From Vulcanisaeta sp. JCM 14467 (GTDB lineage: Archaea > Thermoproteota > Thermoprotei > Thermoproteales > Thermocladiaceae): a stretch of 64,000 nucleotides of DNA. Under the pieces are notes generated by a model. The model worked only from the letters and a program-made list of their open reading frames with translations, ran no database searches and was not told the origin of the DNA. Shown here piece by piece: positions 9,729 through 19,540 of this stretch. The translations under genes were made by a program, and so were the position numbers. Each line of letters opens with the position of its first letter. Within the stretch, counting starts at the first letter, position 1. The stretch is from positions 186,001 to 250,000 of the forward strand of contig NZ_BBDM01000002.1 of assembly GCF_001316245.1 (NCBI RefSeq), in the 5' to 3' direction.

Positions 9729-10007
9729 ATGGTAAATAAGGTAATTAAGAGGGATGGTTCCGAGGAGGACTTCATAATCGAGAAGATCATTGTCAGCATA
9801 CTTAAGACTGGTGCGCCAATTGATGTTGCAAGGAGGATTGCGAGGAAGATCGAGTGCCAATTCATGGATGTTGATAAGGTCACGGCTAAGGATTTAACCA
9901 AGGCCATATTAATTGAGCTTAGGAAGACGAATGAGGAGTGGTATAGGAATTGGATAGTCTTTGATAGGGCTGTAAAGCGTAGGCTTACTGAAAAAGAGCT
10001 TGAGTGA
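9729..10007 (+). CDS. Stand-alone ATP-cone domain protein
   Basis: The 92-residue protein is a single ATP-cone: it starts VIKRDGSEEDFIIEKIIVSI and ends with the usual W-x-x-W-x-x-F-D-R-A-V-K-R pattern. The domain binds ATP/dATP and normally sits on ribonucleotide reductase or in NrdR. Here it has no zinc ribbon and no reductase. A regulatory role, for example as a trans-acting allosteric subunit, is inference. Its own A-box (TTTTATTAATTAA) lies about 20 bases upstream. Confidence 0.75.
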   Translation: MVNKVIKRDGSEEDFIIEKIIVSILKTGAPIDVARRIARKIECQFMDVDKVTAKDLTKAILIELRKTNEEWYRNWIVFDRAVKRRLTEKELE

Positions 10008-10041
10008 GGCGTTTTCAGCCCTAAACCAGTGCCTTCAAACC

Positions 10042-10371
10042 TTATTTCTTACCCTTGCCTTTTCTTTCCTCCCTTCTCCTTGTAATCTTCCTCTCCTCCT
10101 TTCTAGGTCTTAGGCTATTTTCATAGACCATGTTGATTAGGACTATGAATACCGTTGCAATGATCATGACCATAACGACCCAGGGAATAATACCAAGCAT
10201 TAATCCTAGCGTACCAGATGTGAATACTTGTAAGAATTGATTAACACTTATTGAGCTTGACGGTACAAATGTATAGCCATGCTTAATCAGTATTACGAAG
10301 TATGCGGCTAATCCTATCATTAAGCCTGCGTAGGCTGCATTTGCATACTTAACGACGCTTTTAAGGTCCAT
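10042..10371 (-). CDS. Two-helix membrane protein of unknown function
   Basis: The 109-residue ORF has two hydrophobic segments (about residues 15-30 and 52-80) and a highly basic C-terminal tail of Arg, Lys and Glu (about 88-109). The positive-inside rule puts that tail in the cytoplasm. It is divergent from the ASCH gene and shares a short intergenic region with it. No family recognised. Confidence 0.5.
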   Translation of the reverse strand: MDLKSVVKYANAAYAGLMIGLAAYFVILIKHGYTFVPSSSISVNQFLQVFTSGTLGLMLGIIPWVVMVMIIATVFIVLINMVYENSLRPRKEERKITRRREERKGKGKK

Positions 10372-10428
10372 CAGCTATATCGTGGATAAACGCTTTTAAA
10401 AGTGCTCTCTCCCTCATTAGTCGTAAAA

Positions 10429-11000
10429 ATGCGTAGGGTAGTCTACCTTGGTAGGCACCTGATGCTTAGGTCGAAGTACTTGGATAAGCTGGGTAATGGT
10501 AGGTTCACGACGATTAGGCTCGGTATCATTAGGCCTAAGTATAGGGAGGTGTTTATTCATAGTGGTGGTATGGTTGTTGCCAAGGCCCGTATAGTCAACG
10601 TGCTTTATAAGAGGATTTCTGAGTTGACGGATGAGGACGCTGTTATAGATGGTTTTACCAGCCGTGAGGCATTAATTGATGAGTTGAAAAAGATCTATGG
10701 CGACATCTCAAGTAATGATTGGGTTACAATACTGACACTTGATGTTACGAAGGCGATCGGCCGTAGGATGATGGATCTGTCGGGCTTAGTCCAGTGGATA
10801 TTGCCAGGCTTGCCCTTAGGTATAACGTGCCTCTGAGCGACGAAGAGAGGAGGGTGTTGCAGGAGTTGGTTAATGAGGGTAGTGTTCGTAAGGCCGCGAT
10901 TAAGTTGTTTAATTCAATTAAGGGTAGGTTCGTTATTAGGAGGGTTGTTAGGAAGGCACTTAAGCACCTAATTCGTATGGGTGTAATAACGGGTTATTGA
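10429..11000 (+). CDS. ASCH-domain protein (one indel)
   Basis: The N-terminal 110 residues (MRRVVYLGRHL...GRFTTIRLG...VAKARIVNVLYKRISELTDEDA...GFTS) match the ASCH beta-barrel domain, a PUA-like fold thought to bind RNA. A missing C (GTCCAG to GTCCCAG near 10791) joins it to a C-terminal helical part (PVDIARLALRYNVPLSDEER...) ending ...MGVITGY, about 190 residues total. The ATG at 10429 is preferred over GTG 10402 because CTTTTAAAAG lies about 30 bases upstream. It overlaps the convergent ileS end by 7 bases. Confidence 0.7.
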
Positions 11001-14000
11001 GATACACGTTCTATCCCTATCCTAATCTTCATATCTTCGATATCCCAATCCATGGAGAAGGCGCTCGCCGGTACGTTACCAAGTACCATGTCGACAGCCC
11101 TGACCTCATTCACTATGTACTCCATGAACTCCCTTATTGCCGATGCCAACTCATCACTGCTCGTGCTTACATACACCCTGATTCTCTCATCAACCTTTAA
11201 ATTCGCCTTAGCCCTCATGGTCTGTATACGCCTAACGACCTCCCTAGCCAGAGCCTCGTAGTAGAGCTTCCTGTCCATGACCTTACTGAGGCATATCTCG
11301 TAACCCCTACCCTGAGTCCTGACATATTCATCCTCATTACACTGCCCAATCTCACTCACAAACTCCACACTCTTAACATTGGCTAAGTACTCAAGCAGGT
11401 GCTTGACCTGCCCGAGCGCTTCTAAATTGCCGCTATCAACCTTAATCACAGCCTTGGCCAACGGCCATCTCAACTTCACCTTTATCTTATTCCTCATCTC
11501 GGCAATGTCAGAGAACATGGCAAATAATAAGTCAAATGCATTCTCCAACTTCTCATCTATGTACCTCTCATCTACCTGTGGCATTAACGTAAGATGAACA
11601 CTCTCCGCCTCATTCCTCTCGAACTTCCTAATGAACGCATTCCATAGGTAATCAGTTATGTGAGGTACCAAGGCCGAGCCCATTATTAGGGCTCCCTTAA
11701 TCACGTGGTAAAGCACGGCATAGGCCGCGTACTTATCCTCCCTACTCTCCTCAGCCCAAACCCTACGCCTAATTAACCTAATATAACCATGACTTAAGTC
11801 ATCAACAACCAGGCCAACCCATTCTCTAGCAGCCATGTGCAACTCCATGTTGTCCATGTAGTTCATGAACCTACGCAGCCTACTATAGAACCTACTGAGC
11901 AACCACCTATCCTCAATCAAGCCCTTGCCAACCAAGTCCTCAAGCCTATGCACATTTGGGTCAAACTTATCGAGGGTCATGTACGTATCTGCGAACTTAA
12001 CCACATTCCAAAGTATCGACAGCACGCTCCTGCTCTCGGCTATTTCGTCAGGGTCGACGGACATTGTGTCCCAGGGAGCGGACTTCGTCAGTAGGTAGAG
12101 CCTTGTTGGGTCTGCGCCCCACTTGTTGAATAGGTCCTCGGCCCAGACGACGTTACCCTTAGACTTACTCATTTTCTGACCGTACTTATCAACCACATGC
12201 CCACTAATCAGTATGGACTTGTAGGGTGCCCTACCCATCCAGAGCACGGACGTAACTAGTAATGAGTAGAACCAGCCCCTGGTCTGGTCTATGGCCTCGG
12301 TGATCCAGTCGTACGGGTATAACTTTTCGAACAACTCCTTATTCCTGAGACCATCTATGCTCGCTATCCAGGCAACGCCGCTGTCCATCCAAACATCGAC
12401 AACGAAGGGCTCCCTAACCCACTCCCTGCAGTCCTCAGTCTCGATCCTCACCATGTCAATCCACGGCCTATGAACAAGCATCTCATTCGGCACATTGGGT
12501 ATGAACTTCGCGTACTTCCTCAACTCATCCAGTGACCCTATCACTAAGATCTTGCTCGGGTCGTCCTTACAACGCCAAACAGGTAATGGCGTACCCCAAA
12601 CCCTACTCCTCGATATTGTCCAGTCCCTGCGTTTGCAACCCAGTTATCGAACCTATCCCTCAGGAAGTCTGGGTATATCTTAACCTTCTTGAGCTCCTCA
12701 ACCATCTTCTCTCTAAAGGCGGAGACCCTAATGAACCACTGCCTATCAGACCTGTAAATCAGCGGTGTGCCGCACCTCCAGCAGTGCGGGTATGTGTGGA
12801 CTATGGTCTCATAACGAAGGAGTAAGCCCCTCTCCCTAAGGTCCCTAATCACCTCCTGCGAAACATCAAGCCAATACTTACCCTGGAATGCGCCACCATT
12901 CTCATTGAAAATACCGTTAATCTCAACTGAATTCGTAATCGGCAAGCCATACTTCTTAGCCGCCTCAAAATCCTCAGGACCATGGGCAGGGGCTATGTGG
13001 ACCAAGCCCGTACCCTCCTCGAGCGTCACGAAGTCGGCTAGAACCACGTAATGGGCCTTATCAATGTGCGTTGTATGTATTGGTACCTTATCCATGTAGA
13101 TGTGCCTATACCTAACACCGGCTAATTCAGAGCCCTTAACGACCCTAACTATTTCGTAATCCTTAATACCAAACTTCTCCATTAACCTAGGCACGAGAGA
13201 TGCGGCGAGCCATAGGTACTCCGTACTCCCATTAATGCTCACCTTGACAAGGGCATAGTCGAAGTTTGGGTTTACTGCGACGGCCTCATTATCGACTAGG
13301 GTCCAGGGCGTTGTCGTCCAAATGACTAGGTACGTGTTGGCCTCGCCCTCCACTGGGAACTTCACATATATCGATGGGTCCTCCCTATCCTCATAACCCT
13401 GATCAACCTCAGCATCGCTAAGCGCCGTCTCGCACCTCGGGCAGAAGGGTAGTACCTGTAATCCTCGAAGAGTAAGCCCTTTTCCCAAGCGTTCTTTAGG
13501 AAGGTCCATACATGCTCGATGTAGTATGGTTTCCTAGTTTCGTAGGCTCTGTCCAGGTCTAGCCATAAACCGAGTCTCCTTGTACCAACCTCCCTCCATC
13601 TCTCTAGGTAGTAATCAACCAATGAGTTACATTCTTGGCTGAACCTGTCATAACCAACCTTCTCAATATCCTTCTTCGTCTTGAGACCAAGCTTTTTCTC
13701 AACCTCGATTTCCACTGGTAATCCCTGCTCATCCCAACCACCCTGGGCCCAAACCCTATAGCCGAGTAGTCTATGATACTTGAGGACCACGTCCTTATAC
13801 GTCCTACCCCTAATATGGCCTACGTGCGGGAAACCATTGGTTGTTGGTGGACCTTCAAGGAATGTAAACCACTTATTGGCATTTAGTGGGCTTCATGCCA
13901 CTTACTTTCAATATTTGACTCACGCCAGTACTGCCTAACAAGTTCCTCAATCCTCTTTATATCGAATTGAATCTCCAGGGTGAAGCGTGGATCAATAATG

Positions 14001-14005
14001 GACAC
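10994..14005 (-). CDS. ileS: Isoleucyl-tRNA synthetase (three indels)
   Basis: The class Ia features are all present: the HIGH-type motif GFPHVGH near 13820, the editing-domain stretch IWTTTPWTL, RDWTISRSRVWG near 12590, and KMSKSKGN near 12170. The C-terminal anticodon-binding region includes the WRC-x-T-P-L zinc-type element. Single-base corrections join four frames: AA to AAA near 13898 (WHESPLNANKWF), GG to GGG near 13455 (DYRVLPFCPRC), and a missing base near 12632 (ANARDW). Total length is about 1,000 residues, normal for archaeal IleRS. The start is GTG at 14005, about 25 bases after TTTTTAAATA. An essential gene like this is strong evidence that the indels are sequencing errors. Confidence 0.95.
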
Positions 14006-14049
14006 CCAACATAGGCTATATTGAGTATTTAAAAATTTCACGCAATGGC

Positions 14050-14694
14050 TCAACCGTAGGTCTTCATTAATTCATTAACGACATTTCCTGCCAATATCAT
14101 AAATGCATTAATCGGTGTACCAACGCTCTCAGTCAATAAATGAACCAGGATCTCGGCGTAAAATGCGGCGGTCAAGGTTGAAAGCTTGCTCAGCGTAATT
14201 ATTACTTGATCTTCCAGCTTTTTATCTTTCTCAATCCTTGAAACAGCCAATGAGGCTAGTTGTATTGGTAAGGCTATTATTGCGGCCACACCAACATTGG
14301 TACTAAATAACTTAAGCATATGAATACCCATTCTGACCCAATACTCATCTTTATCAACATTCGTTATGAAATCACGCCAATACTCCCTAATCGCTCCCAC
14401 GCACTCGCTTCCCTTAAAGAAATCATTGTTTGTTGTTGACATTATCGTACAGTATGTCTCCGCTAATTCATCGTTAATACTTAATAAGTAGTCCCTATAG
14501 TCGTTAAGGAACTTTAAATCTAGCGAACTTATTTTAAAGGCGCTTGGTATTTGGTCAAGAACATGCTTTATGAAGATAGTATAATTACCCTTCCTAATTT
14601 CATCTATGTATAGTACTTGATCTTGGGTATGTAATTGTCCATTTGCCATACAGCATTGCTTGGCATTATTTGTGGTTTTAAATTCTATTACCAT
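14050..14694 (-). CDS. All-helical protein, possible globin-coupled-sensor/protoglobin-like domain
   Basis: This intact 214-residue ORF is predicted helical throughout. The segment EYWVRMGIHMLKLFSTNVGV (118-137) resembles the E/F region of sensor globins, which have R-x-G-x-x-H-x-x-x-G, making His125 a candidate proximal haem ligand. The preceding FLNDYRDYLLSINDELAETY fits a globin A/B helix. The match is by pattern only. If it is not a globin it remains an unassigned helical protein. The C-terminal 60 residues are hydrophobic but broken by charges, so a membrane role is less likely. It lies between ileS and surE on the same strand. Confidence 0.35.
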   Translation of the reverse strand: MVIEFKTTNNAKQCCMANGQLHTQDQVLYIDEIRKGNYTIFIKHVLDQIPSAFKISSLDLKFLNDYRDYLLSINDELAETYCTIMSTTNNDFFKGSECVGAIREYWRDFITNVDKDEYWVRMGIHMLKLFSTNVGVAAIIALPIQLASLAVSRIEKDKKLEDQVIITLSKLSTLTAAFYAEILVHLLTESVGTPINAFMILAGNVVNELMKTYG

Positions 14695-14722
14695 TAACTT
14701 CGTAATTGTCTCAATGCCGTAT

Positions 14723-15510
14723 TTAATACGTTAACAAGACTATTGAGATATCTACATCAACTTCCTGGCGTGGGCCGATAGCATTCATGTCCAGTGTCAA
14801 TGGCGTCAGGGCAATATTCCTCTCCCTATGAACTACATATGTGTCCGTACCCTTCTCAGGCTCAAGTAATGAACCAAACAGCCAGTAATACTTGCCACCA
14901 CGTGGGTCAACCCTAACATCTATCTTCTCGGAGAACTTTAGCTTTGATGCCCTGACAAGTTTAACCTTGGCGTCTTTCCCTATCGTCCTTGGAAAGTTAA
15001 TGCTAATGACATCAACGCCCCTGGCATGCCATTCCTAAGTACGTAGGTCGCCGACTCCCTAACTATAGTCCTGAGGATAGGCTCAAGCTCCTCATTACCC
15101 TCAAGCTCATCGCCACTCTCCACATCCACCGAGTAGGCAATGGCTGGTATGCCGAGTAATGCGGCTTGGAAGGCGGCGCCTAGGGTTCCCGATGATAGTA
15201 TCACCTGCATCGAGGTGTTATCACCAATATTAATCCCAGAGAGAACTAGGTCCACGTTACCCGTTATCTCCAACGCCGCCAAGTAAATAGTATCAGATGG
15301 CGTTCCTGAGGTTGCGTATACCTTGAAGCCGCATAGGTCCATTACCGAGACCCTGAGGGGTTTATGCAGGGTTATGCCTAGTCCAGAGGCTGACTTGGGC
15401 GTTTCTGGGGCTACTACGTATACCTCGCCTAGGTCCTTCACGTACTCATAGAGTATCCTAAGCCCTGGGCTGTATATGCCGTCGTCATTAGTCACGAGTA
15501 TCTTAACCAC
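14723..15510 (-). CDS. surE: 5'/3'-nucleotidase SurE (one indel)
   Basis: The N-terminus [17 protein letters not shown] is the SurE metal-binding signature (Asp-Asp). [12 protein letters not shown] and [10 protein letters not shown] and SGINIGDN follow in family order. The frame slips near 15010; restoring one G (GGGGCG to GGGGGCG) continues with [18 protein letters not shown] and ends ...[12 protein letters not shown] at 14723, about 262 residues as expected. SurE dephosphorylates nucleoside monophosphates. A TTTATAAA box lies upstream in the divergent gap with csl4. Confidence 0.9.
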
Positions 15511-15593
15511 AGTGGCTTGTAAGGTATAGGTTTATAAAGGGTTTCGTGCTCAGTAGTCAGGGATTGCAGGAGGGCATAGGCGGTGGATGAGCC

Positions 15594-16161
15594 ATGAGTA
15601 AGGAAGTTGTTGTTCCGGGAGATGTTGTTGGTGTTGCTGAGGAGTATTTGCCAGGGGAGAACGTGGAGGTTGGTGCTGATGGTAAGTTGAGGGCTCAGGT
15701 AATGGGCATTGTTGCGAGGAATGATAAGGAGCACGTGGTCAGTGTTAAGCATAAGGGGTAACAATTCGTTGTTGAAGTTGAACGATATTGTTTATGGTAA
15801 GGTGGTTGCAATACCCAATGATAGGACCGTCATTGTTAGAATAATTGGTGTTGATAATAATGGCAGTAAGGTGGTGTTAAAGGATGACGTGACTGGTATA
15901 ATACCACCGTCACAATTACTGAATGGCAAGCCGGGTAGTGCAAGTGAGGTGCTTGGTATTGGGGACATTGTCAGGGCTAGGGTCATATCAAAGGACCCAC
16001 CATACACGCTAACCCTGAGGGATGCACAGCTTGGCGTTGTTTATGCCAGGTGCCCCAGGTGTGGTCATGTGCTTAAGTGGAAGAGTAACGAGTTGCTTCA
16101 GTGCCCTAATTGCGGTGCTGTGGTTAGGCGTAAGGTTAGTCTTGTTGAGTATTGGGCTTAA
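15594..16161 (+). CDS. csl4: Exosome subunit Csl4 (one indel)
   Basis: The N-terminal domain begins MSKEVVVPGDVVGVAEEYLPG, typical of Csl4. An S1 domain follows (NDIVYGKVVAIPNDRTVIVRI...VRARVISKDPPYTLTL). The C-terminus is a zinc ribbon, CPRCGH...CPNCGA. One extra G in a GGGG run near 15756 breaks the frame; with GGG it reads SVKHKGNNSLLKLND. Total is about 188 residues. Csl4 forms the RNA-binding cap of the archaeal exosome. A minus-strand C/D sRNA begins three bases past its stop. Confidence 0.9.
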
Positions 16162-16163
16162 AA

Positions 16164-16212
16164 TCAGTCGTAATACCACTCCTCATTGCTCAGGGGTCGA
16201 GGTGGTCATCAC
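16164..16212 (-). ncRNA. C/D box sRNA (2'-O-methylation guide)
   Basis: Reading leftward: C box GTGATGA (16212-16206), 12-nt guide CCACCTCGACCC, D' box CTGA, 3-nt spacer GCA, C' box ATGAGGA, 12-nt guide GTGGTATTACGA and D box CTGA (16167-16164). Both guides are exactly 12 nt and both D boxes are perfect, which is the compact dual-guide archaeal form bound by L7Ae, Nop5 and fibrillarin. It starts about 29 bases from the shared A-box at 16241. Targets were not identified. Confidence 0.85.
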
Positions 16213-16236
16213 CGCGCCTTAAATGCGTAAGGTAGG

Positions 16237-16245
16237 TATTAAAAA
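16237..16245. promoter_or_regulatory. Shared bidirectional A-box for two C/D sRNAs
   Basis: TATTAAAAA on the plus strand reads TTTTTAATA on the minus strand. Its centre (16241) is 27 bases from the C box of the rightward sRNA and 29 bases from the C box of the leftward sRNA. No better A-box exists for either RNA, so one TBP site probably serves both. Confidence 0.6.
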
Positions 16246-16267
16246 CTTCCTTAATTACCCATAATCA

Positions 16268-16316
16268 GTGATGATGACTGGTATTTCTGAACCGTGAGGA
16301 GTGGCACCAGAGCTGA
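16268..16316 (+). ncRNA. C/D box sRNA (2'-O-methylation guide)
   Basis: C box GTGATGA (16268-16274), 12-nt guide TGACTGGTATTT, D' box CTGA (16287-16290), 3-nt spacer ACC, C' box GTGAGGA, 12-nt guide GTGGCACCAGAG and D box CTGA (16313-16316). The 49-nt geometry is identical to the divergent sRNA at 16164-16212. An A-box is centred 27 bases upstream. Targets were not identified. Confidence 0.85.
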
Positions 16317-16356
16317 TTGAGGTAAAGCTTAATATCGATAGTTCTATGTAGCTCCT

Positions 16357-17057
16357 GTGAAATTCTCAATAGAGGATAGGCTCAGGGGTAAGGTATTTGT
16401 CGGCGTTGGTGTTGTAAATAACGTGAAGAATAATGAGTACCCAAGTGAATTATTAGCAATAATTAACGAAGCAATTAAGGAGGTCAGGTCAAGGTATAGC
16501 CTTGATAAGCTTAAGGATGACCCAGTCATTAGGCACTACAGGGACTTCTACTGGCATGAACTTGGTATAGACCTACGAAGCAGAGGCCAGCCCAGGAGGC
16601 ATTGCTTAGGAGGGTTCTCAGGGGTGAGGACTTGCCAAGGATTAACCCAATGGTTGATATTGGTAATGTGGCAAGCATAAAGTACCTAGTCCCCATTGGG
16701 CTCTACGACATAGATAGCTTTGGCGGCAAGGACCTGGTAATTCGTTATGCAAGGAATGGCGAGGTCTTCAACCCAATAGGCTCCCCCAAAAGGTCGCTTA
16801 GTGATAATCAGATAATCCTATCGACGATTGATGGTTTGATACTGCATGTTTATCCATATAGGGATTCCGAAACAACGAAGATAAGGAATGAGACGAGGAA
16901 TGTACTAATAGTCATTGCCGGCGTCCCTGGCATCGAGAATGAGAGGTTGCTGGAGTCGGCTCAGTTCATAATTGACTTAGCCATTAAGTACCTGGGCGGG
17001 AGTGCCAGCATGAAGCCGGTCGTAGTTAAAGATGAGAAGGATATACAATTGCGATAA
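16357..17057 (+). CDS. B3/B4 (PheRS beta-like) domain protein (one indel)
   Basis: The protein (about 233 residues after repair) matches stand-alone B3/B4 domain proteins, which resemble the editing module of phenylalanyl-tRNA synthetase beta: FYWHELGIDPTK...ALLRRVLRGEDLPRINPMVD and NVASIKYLVPIGLYDID. The ORF drifts at 16571; adding a C (GACCTACG to GACCCTACG) restores it. A GTG start at 16357 fits a leaderless transcript. It may hydrolyse mischarged aminoacyl-tRNA or bind free amino acids; activity is inference. Confidence 0.75.
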
Positions 17058-17089
17058 TTCTTATTAATGAAACATGCGCTTGGTATTAT

Positions 17090-17719
17090 ATGCGTGTTCG
17101 TAAGGTTAAGGTAATGAGGTATAGTGAGAGAGCGTCCTATGATAGGGATGAACTTATGAGGGTGTTAAATAGAAATTTCATATGCCACGTGGGTTTCATA
17201 GATGATGGCGAATCATACGTAATACCAATGCTTTATGTAAATGATGACCAGTACATCTACATGCACGGCTCGCCAAATAGTAGGTTAATTAAGATAGTTG
17301 GTAGTGGATCACCCATTGTTATTGCCGTTACGGAGGTTCACGGCATAGTCCTTGCAAGTAACCTATGCAATAATTCGATAAATTACGAGTCGGTCATTAT
17401 ATATGGCAGGGGATCATTTATTAATGACCCAAGTGAGAAGCTTCGTATTTTTCAATTAATAATTAATAGATTAGTGCCTGGAAGATTAAGCGATACTGAG
17501 TTACCATCTATTGATGAGTTGAATTCCGTGACCGTTGTTAAGGTTAGTATTGAGGACTTTGCAATTAAGAGGAGGGAGGGTGGACCAACCATCAGTAGTG
17601 ATAAGCATTGGGAGGGGATAATACCAATAATGACCGTTTATGGAATGCCAATTAACACAAATAATAAACCAACACCGAAATATTTAATCGACCTAGTTAA
17701 GTCGCATCAACCTACTTGA
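17090..17719 (+). CDS. Pyridoxamine 5'-phosphate oxidase-family flavin-binding protein
   Basis: This intact 209-residue ORF has the split-barrel flavin-binding pattern: NFICHVGFIDDGESYVIPMLY, then YIYMHGSPNSRLIKIV, then VIIYGRGSFIND. The C-terminus IKRREGGPTISSDKHWEGIIP is typical of this subfamily (nitroimidazole-resistance/PPOX class). It likely binds FMN or F420 and acts in the cytoplasm; the substrate is unknown. It follows the B3/B4 gene by 32 bases and overlaps the convergent gene by 8. Confidence 0.8.
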   Translation: MRVRKVKVMRYSERASYDRDELMRVLNRNFICHVGFIDDGESYVIPMLYVNDDQYIYMHGSPNSRLIKIVGSGSPIVIAVTEVHGIVLASNLCNNSINYESVIIYGRGSFINDPSEKLRIFQLIINRLVPGRLSDTELPSIDELNSVTVVKVSIEDFAIKRREGGPTISSDKHWEGIIPIMTVYGMPINTNNKPTPKYLIDLVKSHQPT

Positions 17720-19036
17720 GCCTTACGCGCTCCAGGAATTCATCAATTAATTGACTCACTGTTGGTCCCTCAAGGACCTTAAGCCTCCACTTAGCCCTAA
17801 CGATTGGCTTATCAATCTTAACAACATCCTCAATGCGGGCTGGCGTACCCATTATAACGACGTCGGCAGGTATTCTCCTAATCGTCTCCTCCAAGTCCCT
17901 TATCTGCTCCGGCGTGTAGCCCAGGCTTGGTAGTACTGGGCCCATGTGGGTGTACTTAGCGTAGGTCTCCTTAATTATGCCCACGGCGTATGGCTTTGGA
18001 TCCACTATCTCGGCATTGTACTTCTTCGCCGCTATGTAACCAGCCGCGTACGGTAAGCCGCCATGCGTTACTGTTGGTGCGTCCTCAATAACCACGACCC
18101 TTTTACCAGCCACCGTATTAGGATCATCCAGGTAAACCTCCAGGTCTGCCTGCGTTATTGACGCCTTCGGGTTGATTGCCTTGATATTATTAATTATCGT
18201 CTTTACATTTTCAGGCGTTGAGTCAGAGACCTTAGTAATTATCACAGCATCTGCTAACCTAGTATTTACTTCACCAGGGAAACTACTGACCTCATGCCCC
18301 GGTCTCCTGGCATCAGTAACCGTTATTAAATAATCAGTGTAGTAAAATGGGAAGTCATTGTTTCCACCATCCCATAGCAATATATCGGCCATGGACTCTG
18401 CCTCATTGAGTATCATCTCATAATCAACACCCGCCAGCACAGGCACGCCAATGTCTATGTAATGCTCATACTCCTCCCTCTCCTCAAACGTTATCTTCAT
18501 CAGATCCTGCCTATTCCTGAAGACTTGAACCATCATTTCATCAGGACTCATGTAAATCATCGGGTGTCTAATGGCCGCGACCTTGAAGCCTCTCCTAACC
18601 AGTTCAAGCGTTACCTCATGCGATACCGTTGACTTGCCTGCACCGGTTCTTGTTGCTACGACACCGATCATCGGTTTTGATGACTTAATCATTGTGTCCC
18701 TTGGACCGAGTATACTAAAACTCGCGCCATTCGCAAGGACTATGCTTATTATCCTACCAACGTCGTTATACAGCAGATCGCTGTATGCTAAGATAACTTC
18801 ATCAGCGCCTAAATTCCTTATTAACTTACCTAGATCCTCGAGTCCTTAAGCCCAATGAGCGGTATTCCACCTGGTTGGTAAAGCTCGCCGGCGCCCTTTA
18901 TATATCGCTTACCGCCAATACCTGGTATTTGAACCTGGGCGACTGCCACGACCTTGTACTCTGGGTTGTGGCGGAAGTACATGTTGAATACGTGCAGGTC
19001 TCTACCGCCCGCGCCCAGTATTATTACCCTCCGCAA
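17712..19036 (-). CDS. Cyclic 2,3-diphosphoglycerate synthetase-like P-loop protein (one indel)
   Basis: The N-terminus MRRVIILGAGGRDLHVFN is a nucleotide-binding Rossmann start. The main part has Walker A TRTGAGKST, then DILLWDGGNNDFPFY and VVVIEDAPTVTHGG, hallmarks of the archaeal cyclic 2,3-diphosphoglycerate synthetase family (about 440 residues). Restoring one C near 18842 (GACTCG to GACCTCG) fuses the two ORFs as KDLEDLGKLIRNLGADE. In methanogens the enzyme makes a thermoprotectant solute from 2,3-bisphosphoglycerate. Many crenarchaeal members have not been tested, so substrate is inferred. Confidence 0.7.
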
Positions 19037-19086
19037 TGAACGGTCACCATATCTAGGCTATATCTGGCACTATTTATTATTTACCA

Positions 19087-19494
19087 CTACCTAATGTCAA
19101 ACCTCTGAATGCAGGAACAACCTCTCAACCCATTAACCACCTCCCTCGATAGTGAGATCTCGGTGCCATCATTAAATACGAAGATCACCATAGACTGATC
19201 GCCATGCACGGTATTCAATTCATTCCAGGGATAGAATATGTCCATGGGCTTTACGTAAATCCCCCTCTCATAAATTACATAATCACCAATACTAAGTAAT
19301 TGGGAACCCCACATACCTGCCACTCTATTATTTATTACGTGATTAAGGTAGATAATGAGAATTAATAAGGCGAGGATTATTACCGGCGCTAAGACGGGAT
19401 TAACAAACCTAATACTCACCACGGCAGCAACAGCTAATGGAAGGAACACAGAGACCTTAATCAGTAATCCCCTCATCCTCATGCCAAACCTCAT
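19087..19494 (-). CDS. Two-helix membrane protein with PH-like domain
   Basis: From the ATG at 19494 the protein has 135 residues. Two hydrophobic segments (about 10-30 and 32-50 of this start) are followed by a small beta domain, LLSIGDYVIYERGIYVK...FYPWNELNTV...IFVFNDGTEISL, that looks like a bacterial PH (bPH/YdbT-like) fold. An ACTTAATAATTGC box lies about 25 bases upstream of this ATG, favouring it over the longer start at 19518. Function unknown. Confidence 0.55.
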   Translation of the reverse strand: MRFGMRMRGLLIKVSVFLPLAVAAVVSIRFVNPVLAPVIILALLILIIYLNHVINNRVAGMWGSQLLSIGDYVIYERGIYVKPMDIFYPWNELNTVHGDQSMVIFVFNDGTEISLSREVVNGLRGCSCIQRFDIR

Positions 19495-19540
19495 TATAGA
19501 CAATGAATAAACCAGCAATTATTAAGTTATAGCCCGATAA

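Noticed and set aside
10994..14005. ileS pieces as separate genes or pseudogenes, or as programmed frameshifts or archaeal mRNA introns
   Set aside because: Each break is repaired by one base in a short run, with no slippery-site pattern and no bulge-helix-bulge intron junctions. The gene is essential and the same kind of break occurs across the window.
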